Shown in pieces: positions 1-6,779 of a stretch of DNA of 27,202 bases. The DNA comes from UMGS1071 sp045638545 (GTDB lineage: Bacteria; Bacillota; Clostridia; Oscillospirales; Acutalibacteraceae), in the NCBI GenBank assembly GCA_045638545.1, contig JAZUBL010000013.1:1-27202 (forward strand). The letters are read 5' to 3'. Positions within the stretch are counted from its first letter, which is position 1. Each line of letters opens with the position of its first letter. The notes below the pieces were generated by a model. That model searched no databases. It was not told the DNA's origin and was given only the letters and a program-made list of their open reading frames with translations. The position numbers were made by a program, and so were the translations under genes.

Positions 1-901
1 AGCAGGTATTGTAACAGAAGAAGGAAAGATTTTTCAGAAAAAGTCAATTCCAACGAGTGCACACCGGCCGCAGAAAGAGATTCTGAATGATATTATCATC
101 TTATGTGAATTACTCTGCATGGAGCATGGTATTGACTGGAACGACATCTCATCTGTTGGCATCGCAATACCAGGCGGCGTAGATGTTGAAACCGGCAAAA
201 TCATGTTTACACCTAACATTCCATTTTCCGGTCTGGTAATTTCAGAGGTTCTTTCGCATAAGCTCCATAATAAACCTGTCAATGTGATCAATGACGCCAA
301 TGCTGCAACATTGGCAGAGGTTTCAGCAGGTGCAGCGAAAGGTGCAACTAATGCAGTGATGATTACCATTGGAACAGGCATTGGCGGCGGAATCGTTATC
401 AACGGAAAGATTTATACAGGCGTGAATGGTTTGGCTGGAGAAATTGGCCACATGAAGGTGGAAAAAGGTGGTTTCCACTGCGGCTGCGGAAGATATGGCT
501 GTTTTGAAACGGTTGCATCCGCATCGGCACTGGTGCATATGACAGAGCAGGAAATCCATATCTGTACAAATAGTGGGGAACACACTATTATGGCAGATGA
601 AACGGTAATCAATGCGAGAACTGTATTTACAGGGTATAAGCTGGGAGACCCTGCTGCAAAAAGAGTCCTTGAGAGATATACAGATGATCTGGCCAATGGA
701 ATCGCTTCTCTGATTAACATTTTCCAGCCAGAGGTTTTTGTAATCGGCGGCGGAATTTCCGGTCAGGGAAAATTCCTCATTGACATGCTTCAGCCAAAGG
801 TAGACAAGGCAGTGTACGGCGGAAATGCAGATAAGAAAACAAAACTCTGTACTGCAATCTGCGGTAACGATGCAGGCATTATTGGCGCAGCATTTGCGTA
901 A
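1..901 (+). CDS. ROK family sugar kinase (glucokinase-like), 5' end missing
   Basis: Probably phosphorylates glucose or a related hexose in the cytoplasm using ATP. The reading frame is open from base 2, so the true start lies before the window; about a dozen residues, including the N-terminal DLGGTN phosphate motif, are missing. Visible features are the IPGGVD segment, the INDANAA segment with the catalytic Asp of the ROK family (near base 293), the GTGIGGG phosphate loop (near 374-394), and the ROK zinc signature: GH followed by CGCGRYGCFE at about 446-508. The C-terminal VIGGGIS glycine motif is at about 740-760. The total length would fit a family member of about 310 residues. The sugar specificity cannot be read from sequence, and a ROK N-acetylglucosamine or mannose kinase is possible. 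No HTH is visible, so a ROK repressor is less likely. Confidence 0.93.
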   Translation, partial: AGIVTEEGKIFQKKSIPTSAHRPQKEILNDIIILCELLCMEHGIDWNDISSVGIAIPGGVDVETGKIMFTPNIPFSGLVISEVLSHKLHNKPVNVINDANAATLAEVSAGAAKGATNAVMITIGTGIGGGIVINGKIYTGVNGLAGEIGHMKVEKGGFHCGCGRYGCFETVASASALVHMTEQEIHICTNSGEHTIMADETVINARTVFTGYKLGDPAAKRVLERYTDDLANGIASLINIFQPEVFVIGGGISGQGKFLIDMLQPKVDKAVYGGNADKKTKLCTAICGNDAGIIGAAFA

Positions 902-961
902 AAAACAAACTATATTTTCTCCTTTTGATAAAAATTGATAAATTCGAAAAGCATTAAATCC

Positions 962-1276
962 TCAAGAAAATTGTGAAAGAAAATTGTGATATAACTTCCT
1001 ATTCAAGATATAAATAAATATTCCCCCGGTGCAGTTGATTGCATATGGGGGAATTTTTATTTGTGATGCAAAAAGCAGTTCCTCTTCGTCATCGCAGTAA
1101 TCGTCATCTTCGTCGTCTAATTCTTCATCTCCGGCTAAATATGCTGGTAAGGTTTCTCCATTTCGATTATAATGACAGATCAAAAATGTATTGTATCTTG
1201 CGGAACCTCTTTCAAAAATTACAGGTTCCATTGTGTTTTGATAAAATATACCGTTTATCAATGAAAAGCAGCACAA
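962..1276 (-). CDS. Doubtful small acidic ORF, hypothetical
   Basis: This 104-codon reverse-strand frame lies in the gap between the sugar kinase and gltS. Its middle part reads like a real acidic protein, with a run of Asp and Glu residues containing one Cys (DEELDDEDDDYCDDEEE). An internal Met at 1231 is an alternative start. Against it, there is no convincing ribosome binding site before either start, the C-terminal third runs through a terminator-like hairpin (1020-1054), and the acidic run comes from a simple GAT/GAA repeat. It may be a gene remnant or a spurious frame. I do not recognise a family. Confidence 0.2.
   Translation of the reverse strand: MCCFSLINGIFYQNTMEPVIFERGSARYNTFLICHYNRNGETLPAYLAGDEELDDEDDDYCDDEEELLFASQIKIPPYAINCTGGIFIYILNRKLYHNFLSQFS
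964..989. repeat. Tandem 13-bp duplication
   Basis: The unit AAGAAAATTGTGA occurs twice head to tail (964-976 and 977-989), downstream of the sugar kinase gene. It is AT-rich and no function is evident. Confidence 0.7.
1020..1060 (+). terminator. Intrinsic terminator, probably ending the ROK kinase transcript
   Basis: ATTCCCCC (1020-1027) pairs with GGGGGAAT (1047-1054), with an inner TGCA/TGCA pairing, and is followed by TTTTTATTT. It is the first hairpin downstream of the kinase gene, about 120 bases after the stop. It would also fold on the other strand, but the T-tract is better on the plus strand. Confidence 0.6.
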
Positions 1277-1343
1277 AAATCACATACTAAATGTAACCCT
1301 CTTCTCATATATTCCGGTAAAAGCCCATAAAGATCCCCACGCA

Positions 1344-1372
1344 TTGCAAGAATCCGGCAGATATGCTATAAT
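1344..1372 (+). promoter_or_regulatory. Sigma-A type promoter of gltS
   Basis: TTGCAA (1344-1349), a 17-bp spacer and a perfect TATAAT (1367-1372) preceded by TGC, an extended -10. It lies about 90 bases before the chosen gltS start. Confidence 0.8.
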
Positions 1373-1461
1373 ATAAAAAATATAGATGTTTGGATCGCAT
1401 ACTGTCAGAAAGAAAATATAACGCGTCCATTCAGAAATCTCAAGAAATGGAGCGTGTGTTC

Positions 1462-2652
1462 ATGACGATAAATCTGGATATTTATCAAACCGCTGCCGTG
1501 GCCGTATTTGTTTACGCCGTAGGCAGGTTCCTAAAGAAGAAGATTCCGTTCTTCGACAAGTATTGCATTCCCTCGGCTGTTATCGGCGGCATTCTATTCG
1601 CAGGCCTGACGCTTGCCTTAAACCTGACTAATACAGTAACGATCGTTACGGATACGACTTTGCAGGGAATTTTCATGACCCTGTTCTTCACCAGTGTCGG
1701 TTATACTGCCAGCTTTAAAATGTTGAAAAAAGGCGGTATTCAGGTGCTGATATTCCTGGTATTGGCTTCGGTTCTGATTTTCATGCAGAACGGAACAGGC
1801 GTTGGTATTGCAAGTCTTCTGGGACTGGATCCTCTGATGGGCTTGTGCGTTGGCTCTGTTCCTCTGGTTGGCGGACACGGAACCTCCGGTGCGTTCGGAC
1901 CAATGCTGGAGGAACAGTTCGGCGTTGCAGGTGCATCTACTGTTTCCATTGCCGTAGCAACTTTCGGTCTGGTTATCGGTGGTATTATCGGTGGTCCTGT
2001 TGCAAAACGTCGGATTCGTAAGCACAATCTGACTCCGGAAAACACACTGCTGCAAACAGCAAAACAGGGTGACAAAGCTGACAAGCCTCATTCACCGCAG
2101 CAGTTTATGAAGGCATTCTTCATGCTGTTTGTAGCCGCTGGTATCGGCAGTGTGATTTCCAGTCTGATTCAGATGACCGGTATCACATTCCCATCCTATA
2201 TTGGTGCTATGCTGGCAGCTGCTCTGCTGCGCAACCTTTCTGACACTACCAGAAAACTGGTTGTGGTGGAAGATATTGTAAGCCTTCTGGGTAACGCCTG
2301 CCTGACCCTGTACCTTGCAATGGCTCTGATGAGCCTGCGCCTGTGGGAACTGGCGAACCTGGCGCTGCCGATGATGATCATTCTGGCTGTCCAGACGATT
2401 TTGATGATTCTGTTCGCATATTTTGTGGTTTACCGCATAATGGGCAGAAATTACGAGGCGGCGGTTATGTCTTCGGCGGCCTGTGGTTTCGGCATGGGTG
2501 CTACACCAAACGCTATTGCAAATATGCAGGCGATCACCGATATTTACGGACCGGCACCTCGCGCGTTCTTCGTAGTGCCGCTGGTCGGCAGTTTGTTTGT
2601 TGACTTTGTGAACAGTGGAATTCTGACCTTGTTTATTAACATATTCTCGTAA
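1462..2652 (+). CDS. gltS: Sodium/glutamate symporter GltS
   Basis: Membrane carrier of the glutamate:Na+ symporter family (ESS, TC 2.A.27), importing glutamate with sodium. The protein has 396 residues from the start at 1462, close to the usual length of about 400. It opens with LDIYQTAAVAVFVY, typical of the family. The two inverted halves are visible: the first carries the loop VPLVGGHGTSGAFGP and the second carries SSAACGFGMGATPNAIANM. About ten or more hydrophobic segments are spread over the length. The start at ATG 1462 is preferred because GGAG (1449-1452) lies nine bases upstream; the longer frame from 1390 begins with a hydrophilic stretch with no ribosome site. It is monocistronic, with its own promoter (1344-1372) and terminator (2697-2744). 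Confidence 0.95.
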   Translation: MTINLDIYQTAAVAVFVYAVGRFLKKKIPFFDKYCIPSAVIGGILFAGLTLALNLTNTVTIVTDTTLQGIFMTLFFTSVGYTASFKMLKKGGIQVLIFLVLASVLIFMQNGTGVGIASLLGLDPLMGLCVGSVPLVGGHGTSGAFGPMLEEQFGVAGASTVSIAVATFGLVIGGIIGGPVAKRRIRKHNLTPENTLLQTAKQGDKADKPHSPQQFMKAFFMLFVAAGIGSVISSLIQMTGITFPSYIGAMLAAALLRNLSDTTRKLVVVEDIVSLLGNACLTLYLAMALMSLRLWELANLALPMMIILAVQTILMILFAYFVVYRIMGRNYEAAVMSSAACGFGMGATPNAIANMQAITDIYGPAPRAFFVVPLVGSLFVDFVNSGILTLFINIFS

Positions 2653-2665
2653 TTTAAAATGGATC

Positions 2666-2744
2666 TGCTCCTGCCTTTGCTGTGCAGGAGCAAAATAAAA
2701 CACCTGACTGTCGGCAGTTTGCCGTGGTCAGGTGTTTTTGTTTT
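2666..2744 (+). terminator. Two tandem hairpins ending gltS; the second is an intrinsic terminator
   Basis: The first hairpin pairs TGCTCCTGC (2666-2674) with GCAGGAGCA (2684-2692) and has no T-tract. The second pairs CACCTGAC (2701-2708) with GTCAGGTG (2727-2734), with an inner CGGCA/TGCCG stem, and is followed by TTTTTGTTTT. The second can fold on both strands. Confidence 0.88.
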
Positions 2745-2848
2745 ATTCCAGATGCGGGGGACAGCACTGAGGTTTCAATCGACTTACTTTGAAAAGGAAG
2801 GTCTTTGTGCTGTAACTCTGAAAAAAAGCTGGAATTACGAGAAAAATC

Positions 2849-2877
2849 TTGCATTTTCACGAAAAAAGGATTATTCT
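2849..2877 (+). promoter_or_regulatory. Promoter of the small gene at 2924
   Basis: TTGCAT (2849-2854), a 17-bp spacer and TATTCT (2872-2877). The bases following the -10, CTGAAAACAGAAGT, are identical to those after the -10 of the DUF3048 gene promoter (18863-18876). Confidence 0.65.
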
Positions 2878-2923
2878 GAAAACAGAAGTGCAGCATTATG
2901 AGAAATGGCAAAGGAGCGGTAGT

Positions 2924-3250
2924 ATGCAGTTTAAAAACGTAGAACGAATGAGACTGGAAGACGAAAAATTACGGCATGGTATGCTGGATCTGACAGATAC
3001 ACGCAACGCAAAACTGGCATATGCGTATGCGTTCTGCGATGAAGTTCTGGCAGAACTTTCCGGCAAAGAAGAGACAAGACGCTTTCAGCGCCGCCATGCC
3101 GGATTTCTCCGTGCTTATCTCACAACAGACCATATTCATCTGGCTATTTTGTACGCGCATCGCCTGGAGCACCACGGCGGCACCGACAGTGCGATTGGTC
3201 ATGCGATCCGCAAGGTGCTGGATGTGCATTACCCAAATCACGGTTCCTGA
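2924..3250 (+). CDS. Small hypothetical protein, 108 residues
   Basis: I do not recognise the family. The protein is charged, predicted soluble and mostly helical, with no signal peptide or membrane segment. A His-rich stretch (HIHLAILYAHRLEHHGG) lies about two-thirds along and could bind metal, but the spacing fits no known site. The start at ATG 2924 is chosen because AAGGAG (2911-2916) is seven bases upstream; an in-frame GTG/ATG extension to 2849 would overlap the -35 element and is unlikely. It has its own promoter (2849-2877) and a strong terminator (3261-3292), so it is a single-gene unit. An IS200-type element is inserted directly after that terminator. Confidence 0.7.
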   Translation: MQFKNVERMRLEDEKLRHGMLDLTDTRNAKLAYAYAFCDEVLAELSGKEETRRFQRRHAGFLRAYLTTDHIHLAILYAHRLEHHGGTDSAIGHAIRKVLDVHYPNHGS

Positions 3251-3260
3251 TTCCTGCAGT

Positions 3261-3292
3261 AAAAAATCCCCCGAACTACGGGGGATTTTTTT
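3261..3292 (+). terminator. Intrinsic terminator
   Basis: ATCCCCC (3266-3272), a 7-base loop and GGGGGAT (3280-3286), flanked by an A-tract and a T-tract, so it can work in both directions. It ends the 2924-3250 gene and also shields the adjacent IS from outside transcription. Confidence 0.9.
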
Positions 3293-3362
3293 GTATTAAG
3301 AAAACCACTCGCTGGGCGAGTGGTTCAAAAGAAGGCTTGTGCCGATAATGTAAAAAGAAAAA

Positions 3363-3420
3363 CTCCTTTTGTTGTAAAATAAATTTGCGGTCTGGCAACT
3401 GCAAAAAACAACAAAAGGAG
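3363..3420 (+). promoter_or_regulatory. Long hairpin sequestering the tnpA ribosome binding site
   Basis: CTCCTTTTGTTGT (3363-3375) is a perfect 13-bp complement of ACAACAAAAGGAG (3408-3420), and the right arm contains the AAGGAG ribosome site of tnpA. A smaller TTTGC/GCAAA pairing lies inside. In IS200 a leader hairpin that hides the ribosome site is known to keep transposase expression low; the same arrangement is visible here. Confidence 0.8.
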
Positions 3421-3428
3421 CATATCAA

Positions 3429-3863
3429 ATGAATGATACAAACAGTTTATCACACACAAAATGGAATTGCAAATATCATATAGTCTTTGCGCCGAAGTAT
3501 CGCAGGAAGGTATTTTATAAAGAGAAACGGTTAGAAGTGGGAGCAATTTTAAGAACATTGTGTGATTGGAAGAAAGTAAAAATAATAGAAGCAGAAGTAT
3601 GTCCGGATCACGTACATATGCTTGTGGAAATACCGCCGAAAGTCTCGGTATCAAGTTTTATGGGATTTCTGAAAGGCAAGAGCAGTTTGATGATATACGA
3701 AAAATATCCAGAATTGAGATACAAATATAGAAACCGCGAATTCAGGTGCAGAGGATATTACGTAGATACAGCGGGTAAAAATGCAAAAAAGATAGAGGAA
3801 TATATCCGAAAACAGTTGGAAGAGGATCAAGCTGGAGAACAATTGACGATGGGAAATTTTTAG
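3429..3863 (+). CDS. tnpA: IS200/IS605 family Y1 transposase TnpA
   Basis: Single-domain HUH endonuclease-transposase of 144 residues, normal length for the family. The HUH motif is visible as CPDHVHMLVE, with the two metal-binding histidines around the central Val, and the catalytic tyrosine is in RGYYVDTAGKN near residue 118. The N-terminal KYHIVFAPKYRRKVF stretch is typical. The frame is complete, with no stop or frameshift, so the enzyme may be active. AGGAG (3416-3420) lies eight bases before the ATG but is locked in a 13-bp hairpin, which should repress translation. The family cuts and joins single-stranded DNA at hairpin ends. Confidence 0.95.
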   Translation: MNDTNSLSHTKWNCKYHIVFAPKYRRKVFYKEKRLEVGAILRTLCDWKKVKIIEAEVCPDHVHMLVEIPPKVSVSSFMGFLKGKSSLMIYEKYPELRYKYRNREFRCRGYYVDTAGKNAKKIEEYIRKQLEEDQAGEQLTMGNF

Positions 3864-4050
3864 TGAACTCGTTTACGAGTAGCAAGTAAATAATCTTTCG
3901 CAGCTGTCAGATCGTACCAACGTGACGTGACACGTGTCGCTAGTCTTATAGGGCTTTGCCCGCATATGAAAAACCCCCGGCTTTGCCGGGGGATCTTTAT
4001 TGTCGGACCTCCGGAAGCAGGAGCGCTGCCGCTGATTTCCGCATGGAACA

Positions 4051-4171
4051 TACAGATTATTTTCAGACACAACAATGGCAAATGTCCTGATCGGAAAGAG
4101 AAATGATCAGCAAAATGGCCGAACAATTTTTATGTTGCAAAATCTGCAGATTAAAAATGAAAATAATCTGT
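4051..4171. repeat. 15-bp perfect inverted repeat enclosing 91 bases
   Basis: TACAGATTATTTTCA (4051-4065) is the exact reverse complement of TGAAAATAATCTGTA (4157/8-4172). A 12-bp palindrome AATCTGCAGATT (4141-4152) lies inside near the right arm. It sits between the IS200 right end and the zinc-ribbon gene. It could be a small MITE-like element, a stem of a leader or non-coding RNA, or operator DNA. No clear target-site duplication flanks it. Confidence 0.55.
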
Positions 4172-4241
4172 AAAAAATATGGCAGAACCATATAAATTAC
4201 AAAAAAATTATGATAAAATACAGGCAAAAGGAGTGATTACT

Positions 4242-4706
4242 ATGGCAAATTTTTGCAGTAACTGCGGCGCATCTGTCAGCGGCGTAAACTTCTGTGCGAA
4301 CTGCGGCACAGCGGTGAACGGAGCAGGCGCAGCAAACAATACAAACAATGGCGGTACTGTTCCGCTGAACATGGATTTTGACAGCACCAATACTGCTAAC
4401 AGCGGCAGCGGCTTTTTCAATTCCGGCACAGCGAAGACTGTTGCAACAGCAGCCGGCACAGTAGCAGGCATTTCTCTGCTGAGCAGCCTGCTCGGCGTCA
4501 ATAAGCGCCGCAATATGATGGGCGGCCTTGGCGGTCTGCCGCTGGGCATTATGGGCATGAACATGATGCGCCAGAACAGCACCTGTCATCATCACCATGG
4601 TCCAATCGGCCACAGCCCAATGTGGCGCAGCCCTGTTTGTCACAGCCCGCTGCACCACGGCCCGGGCGGCCGTGGTCCGTTTGGTTTTGGCGGCCACCAC
4701 AGATAA
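4242..4706 (+). CDS. Zinc-ribbon protein with His/Gly/Pro-rich tail
   Basis: A 154-residue protein of unknown function. The N-terminus is a CxxC-CxxC zinc ribbon (CSNCGASVSGVNFCANCG, residues 5-22), as found at the start of many Firmicutes membrane or stress proteins. A Gly/Asn/Thr-rich linker follows, then a short hydrophobic helix (about residues 66-86) that is weak for a membrane span. The tail is rich in Gly, Met, His and Pro, contains two further Cys and ends in GGHHR; it looks like a second metal-binding region. The start at ATG 4242 has AAAAGGAG eight bases upstream, and the in-frame ATG at 4179 lacks one. It ends in a terminator shared with the convergent regulator gene. I cannot name a function; metal handling is only a suggestion. 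Confidence 0.75.
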   Translation: MANFCSNCGASVSGVNFCANCGTAVNGAGAANNTNNGGTVPLNMDFDSTNTANSGSGFFNSGTAKTVATAAGTVAGISLLSSLLGVNKRRNMMGGLGGLPLGIMGMNMMRQNSTCHHHHGPIGHSPMWRSPVCHSPLHHGPGGRGPFGFGGHHR

Positions 4707-4719
4707 CAGCACAAAAAAA

Positions 4720-4758
4720 CACCCCGCGGTTATGCACCGCAGGGTGCTTTTTATTTTT
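4720..4758. terminator. Bidirectional terminator between convergent genes
   Basis: CACCC-GCGGT (4720-4730) pairs with ACCGC-GGGTG (4736-4746), with one mismatch, and is flanked by A-tract and T-tract. It serves the zinc-ribbon gene on the plus strand and the MocR-type regulator on the minus strand; the tail overlaps the end of the latter. Confidence 0.88.
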
Positions 4759-5848
4759 CCGGTTTAGTTTCTTTGCGCTTTTTACGGCGAACCCGGTTAA
4801 TATGCCGCTCAAAGTCACCGTTGGTAATCAGATCCGTCAGCACGTACTGCTCAAAAGTTGGCACTGTACAGGAATAAAATCCCAGTTTTTCCTCAAAAAC
4901 GGCAACAAGGTGTTCTGGCAGCACCATGTAGCCCATACGGAAAGAAGGGGAGATGGTTTTGGAAAAGGTGTTCATATAAATAACATTGTCGTCATCGGAG
5001 TGGGAAAACAGTGTTTCCTCCGGCTTTTTGGAGATGGAAAACTCCGACTCGAAGTCGTCTTCTATAATGTAGCGGCGGCCTTTTTTTGCCCACCTTAAAT
5101 ATTCGTGCCGCTTGGAGGCTGTAGCTGTAACGCCGCTGGGATAGCTGCGGTAAGGGGAGATGTGCAGCACGTCGGCGGTGGTTTTCCACAGAGCGGCACT
5201 TTCAATGCCGTCACTGCCAAGAGGCAGCATTTCGTAAGATACGTCTGAGGACGCATACACCTGTTCAATTTTTTTGTAGGATGGCGACTCGATGCCATAA
5301 ATGCACTCTCGTCCCAGCATTTTTACAATGAGGCCATAAAGATATTCTGAGCCGGAACCGATGATGATCTGTTCTCGTTCTGCAAAAACGCCGCGGCTGC
5401 GGGCAAGATACTGCCGGATGGCTTCTCGCAGCTCTACACAGCCGGCATTGGGAGAGCGGTTCAGGATTCTCTCGCCATAGCTGCTCATAATGCTCCGCAT
5501 GGTTTTGGTCAGCACGGAGAAAGGAAATTCCGGCGCTGTGTCCATCTGCGGCAGCACGGGTATCGTTTGTGCTGCGTGATTTTCAGCGGCAGAGGCAAAG
5601 CCGTCGCCGGTGCGGAAAATGACAAAGTATCCGCTGCGTTCCCGTGTTTCAATATAACCTTCCTCACAGAGCAGCGCATAGGCGTGCTCTACAGTAATAG
5701 TGCTGATGCCGCACTCTTCTGCCATCATACGCTTGGAAGGCAGTTTGCTGTGATATGGATAAATGCCGCCGACAATGTCTTCCCGCAGCTGTCGATAGAG
5801 CTGAAGATAGGCGGGGATGCTGTTTTCTTTCTCAATAATATATTTCAT
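4751..5848 (-). CDS. MocR/PdxR-type regulator: GntR HTH fused to a C-terminally short aminotransferase-like domain
   Basis: Residues 1-76 are a GntR winged helix (LPSKRMMAEECGISTITV, then EEGYIETRERSGYFV). From about residue 105 the protein is a fold-type I aminotransferase-like domain that binds PLP as an effector in this family. Visible are IIEDDFESEF (residues 261-270) and the Schiff-base lysine K297 in NTFSKTISPSFRMGY. The protein has 365 residues, against about 450-480 for the family: it stops in the basic tail HINRVRRKKRKETKPEK, where the C-terminal small subdomain would begin. It is divergent from a pyridoxamine kinase and an ECF S component, so it probably controls vitamin B6 salvage, like PdxR; the direction of regulation is unknown. 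The ribosome site AGGAG is 16 bases from the ATG, unusually far. Its promoter is at 5899-5927. Confidence 0.88.
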   Translation of the reverse strand: MKYIIEKENSIPAYLQLYRQLREDIVGGIYPYHSKLPSKRMMAEECGISTITVEHAYALLCEEGYIETRERSGYFVIFRTGDGFASAAENHAAQTIPVLPQMDTAPEFPFSVLTKTMRSIMSSYGERILNRSPNAGCVELREAIRQYLARSRGVFAEREQIIIGSGSEYLYGLIVKMLGRECIYGIESPSYKKIEQVYASSDVSYEMLPLGSDGIESAALWKTTADVLHISPYRSYPSGVTATASKRHEYLRWAKKGRRYIIEDDFESEFSISKKPEETLFSHSDDDNVIYMNTFSKTISPSFRMGYMVLPEHLVAVFEEKLGFYSCTVPTFEQYVLTDLITNGDFERHINRVRRKKRKETKPEK

Positions 5849-5875
5849 CTGGTTATATAAAGTTCTCCTATTCTG

Positions 5876-5908
5876 ACTATTTTTATAGTACCAAAACTAT
5901 TGTATGCT
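5876..5908 (+). promoter_or_regulatory. Putative regulator binding site and weak pdxK promoter
   Basis: Three pentamers alternate in orientation: ACTAT (5876-5880), ATAGT (5885-5889) and ACTAT (5896-5900). They give an inverted pair with a 6-base spacer and a direct pair 20 bases apart, about two helical turns, a layout reported for MocR regulators. A possible -10, TATGCT (5903-5908), has only TTTTTA as a -35, which would suit activator dependence. Inference from sequence only. Confidence 0.45.
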
Positions 5909-5927
5909 AGGATAACAGAAAAAGCAA
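5899..5927 (-). promoter_or_regulatory. Promoter of the MocR-type regulator
   Basis: On the minus strand TTGCTT (5927-5922), a 17-bp spacer and TACAAT (5904-5899). The -10 overlaps the last ACTAT repeat, so autoregulation is plausible. Confidence 0.6.
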
Positions 5928-5942
5928 GGAGGCAACGGAAAA

Positions 5943-6767
5943 ATGTCACACAATCGTCAAAAGAAAATTGCAGTGGTCAATGATTTCTGCGGATTTGGTC
6001 GCTGTTCCATCGTGGTATCTCTGCCGATTATTTCTGCGATGAAAATTCAGTGCTGTCCTTTGCCGACTTCTATTTTCTCCAACCACACCGGTTTCGACAG
6101 TTTTTACTATACTGACTATACCGACCACATGGATGCTTATATGGACGAGTGGGCAAAGCTGAACCTGGGGTTTGAGGGCATTCTCACCGGATTTCTCGGG
6201 TCTCCGGAGCAGATCAGCATTGTGCAGCGGTTTCTGGAGCGGTTTAAATCGGAGAAAACGATTACGGTTATTGACCCTGTTATGGGTGACTACGGTAAGC
6301 TGTATCCAACCTATTCACCGCGCCTTGCGGAGCAGATGAGTCAACTGGTGCGGTATGCAGATATTCTTGCACCAAATCTGACAGAGGCCTGTATTCTGAC
6401 CGGTACCGAGTATCGTGCTGACATGGACTGGCACGCGTTAGCGGATATCTGCAAAAAACTCAGCGATATGGGCCCGAAGAAGATCGTGATTTCCGGTCTG
6501 GAGCGGGGAGAGGACCTGGAGAACTTTATTTATGAAGCAGGCAAAATGCCGGTAACTATCACAGAGCACAAGGTTGGTCCATGCCGCTCCGGTACAGGCG
6601 ATGTGTTTTCCTCTATCATTGCCGCAGACGCAGTAAACGGCGTTGATTTTACGGAGTCTGTGCGCCATGCATCCTCGTTTATTGCGAAGGTGCTGCGCCG
6701 TACAATGGAGATGGGTTTGCCGAAGACAGATGGCATTTGCTTTGAAGAATTTTTAATGGAAATTTGA
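5943..6767 (+). CDS. Pyridoxamine/pyridoxal kinase (PdxY-like, ribokinase superfamily)
   Basis: Phosphorylates B6 vitamers with ATP in the cytoplasm, feeding PLP synthesis by salvage. The protein has 274 residues, normal for the family. It opens with VVNDFCGFGRCSIVVSLPII, the variant typical of Firmicutes pyridoxamine kinases, and has PTSIFSNHTGF (41-51), DPVMGDYGKLYP (111-122), LAPNLTEA (142-149), and the anion-hole and catalytic GTGD at 217-220 (D220 as base). AGGAGG (5927-5932) lies ten bases before the ATG. It is followed after 12 bases by an ECF S component gene and divergent from a MocR-type regulator, which together support B6 uptake and salvage. The exact vitamer preference cannot be told. 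Confidence 0.92.
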   Translation: MSHNRQKKIAVVNDFCGFGRCSIVVSLPIISAMKIQCCPLPTSIFSNHTGFDSFYYTDYTDHMDAYMDEWAKLNLGFEGILTGFLGSPEQISIVQRFLERFKSEKTITVIDPVMGDYGKLYPTYSPRLAEQMSQLVRYADILAPNLTEACILTGTEYRADMDWHALADICKKLSDMGPKKIVISGLERGEDLENFIYEAGKMPVTITEHKVGPCRSGTGDVFSSIIAADAVNGVDFTESVRHASSFIAKVLRRTMEMGLPKTDGICFEEFLMEI

Positions 6768-6779
6768 GGGGGGTTATTT

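Larger units (their letters stand above)
3296..4002 (+). mobile_element. IS200-type insertion sequence (IS200/IS605 family, tnpA only)
   Basis: About 0.7 kb, the usual size of IS200 elements, with one transposase gene and no tnpB. The left end carries a perfect 10-bp hairpin, AACCACTCGC (3303-3312) against GCGAGTGGTT (3316-3325). The right end carries CCCCCGGC (3974-3981) against GCCGGGGG (3985-3992). Such subterminal hairpins are what the Y1 transposase recognises in this family, which moves as single-stranded DNA without terminal inverted repeats or target duplication. The exact ends cannot be fixed without an empty site; boundaries are approximate to within about 10 bases. The element sits between two intact genes and does not appear to break either. 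Confidence 0.85.

Noticed and set aside
1039..1290. Forward 83-codon frame in the gap before gltS
   Set aside because: It starts inside the terminator hairpin and has no ribosome site or recognisable family.
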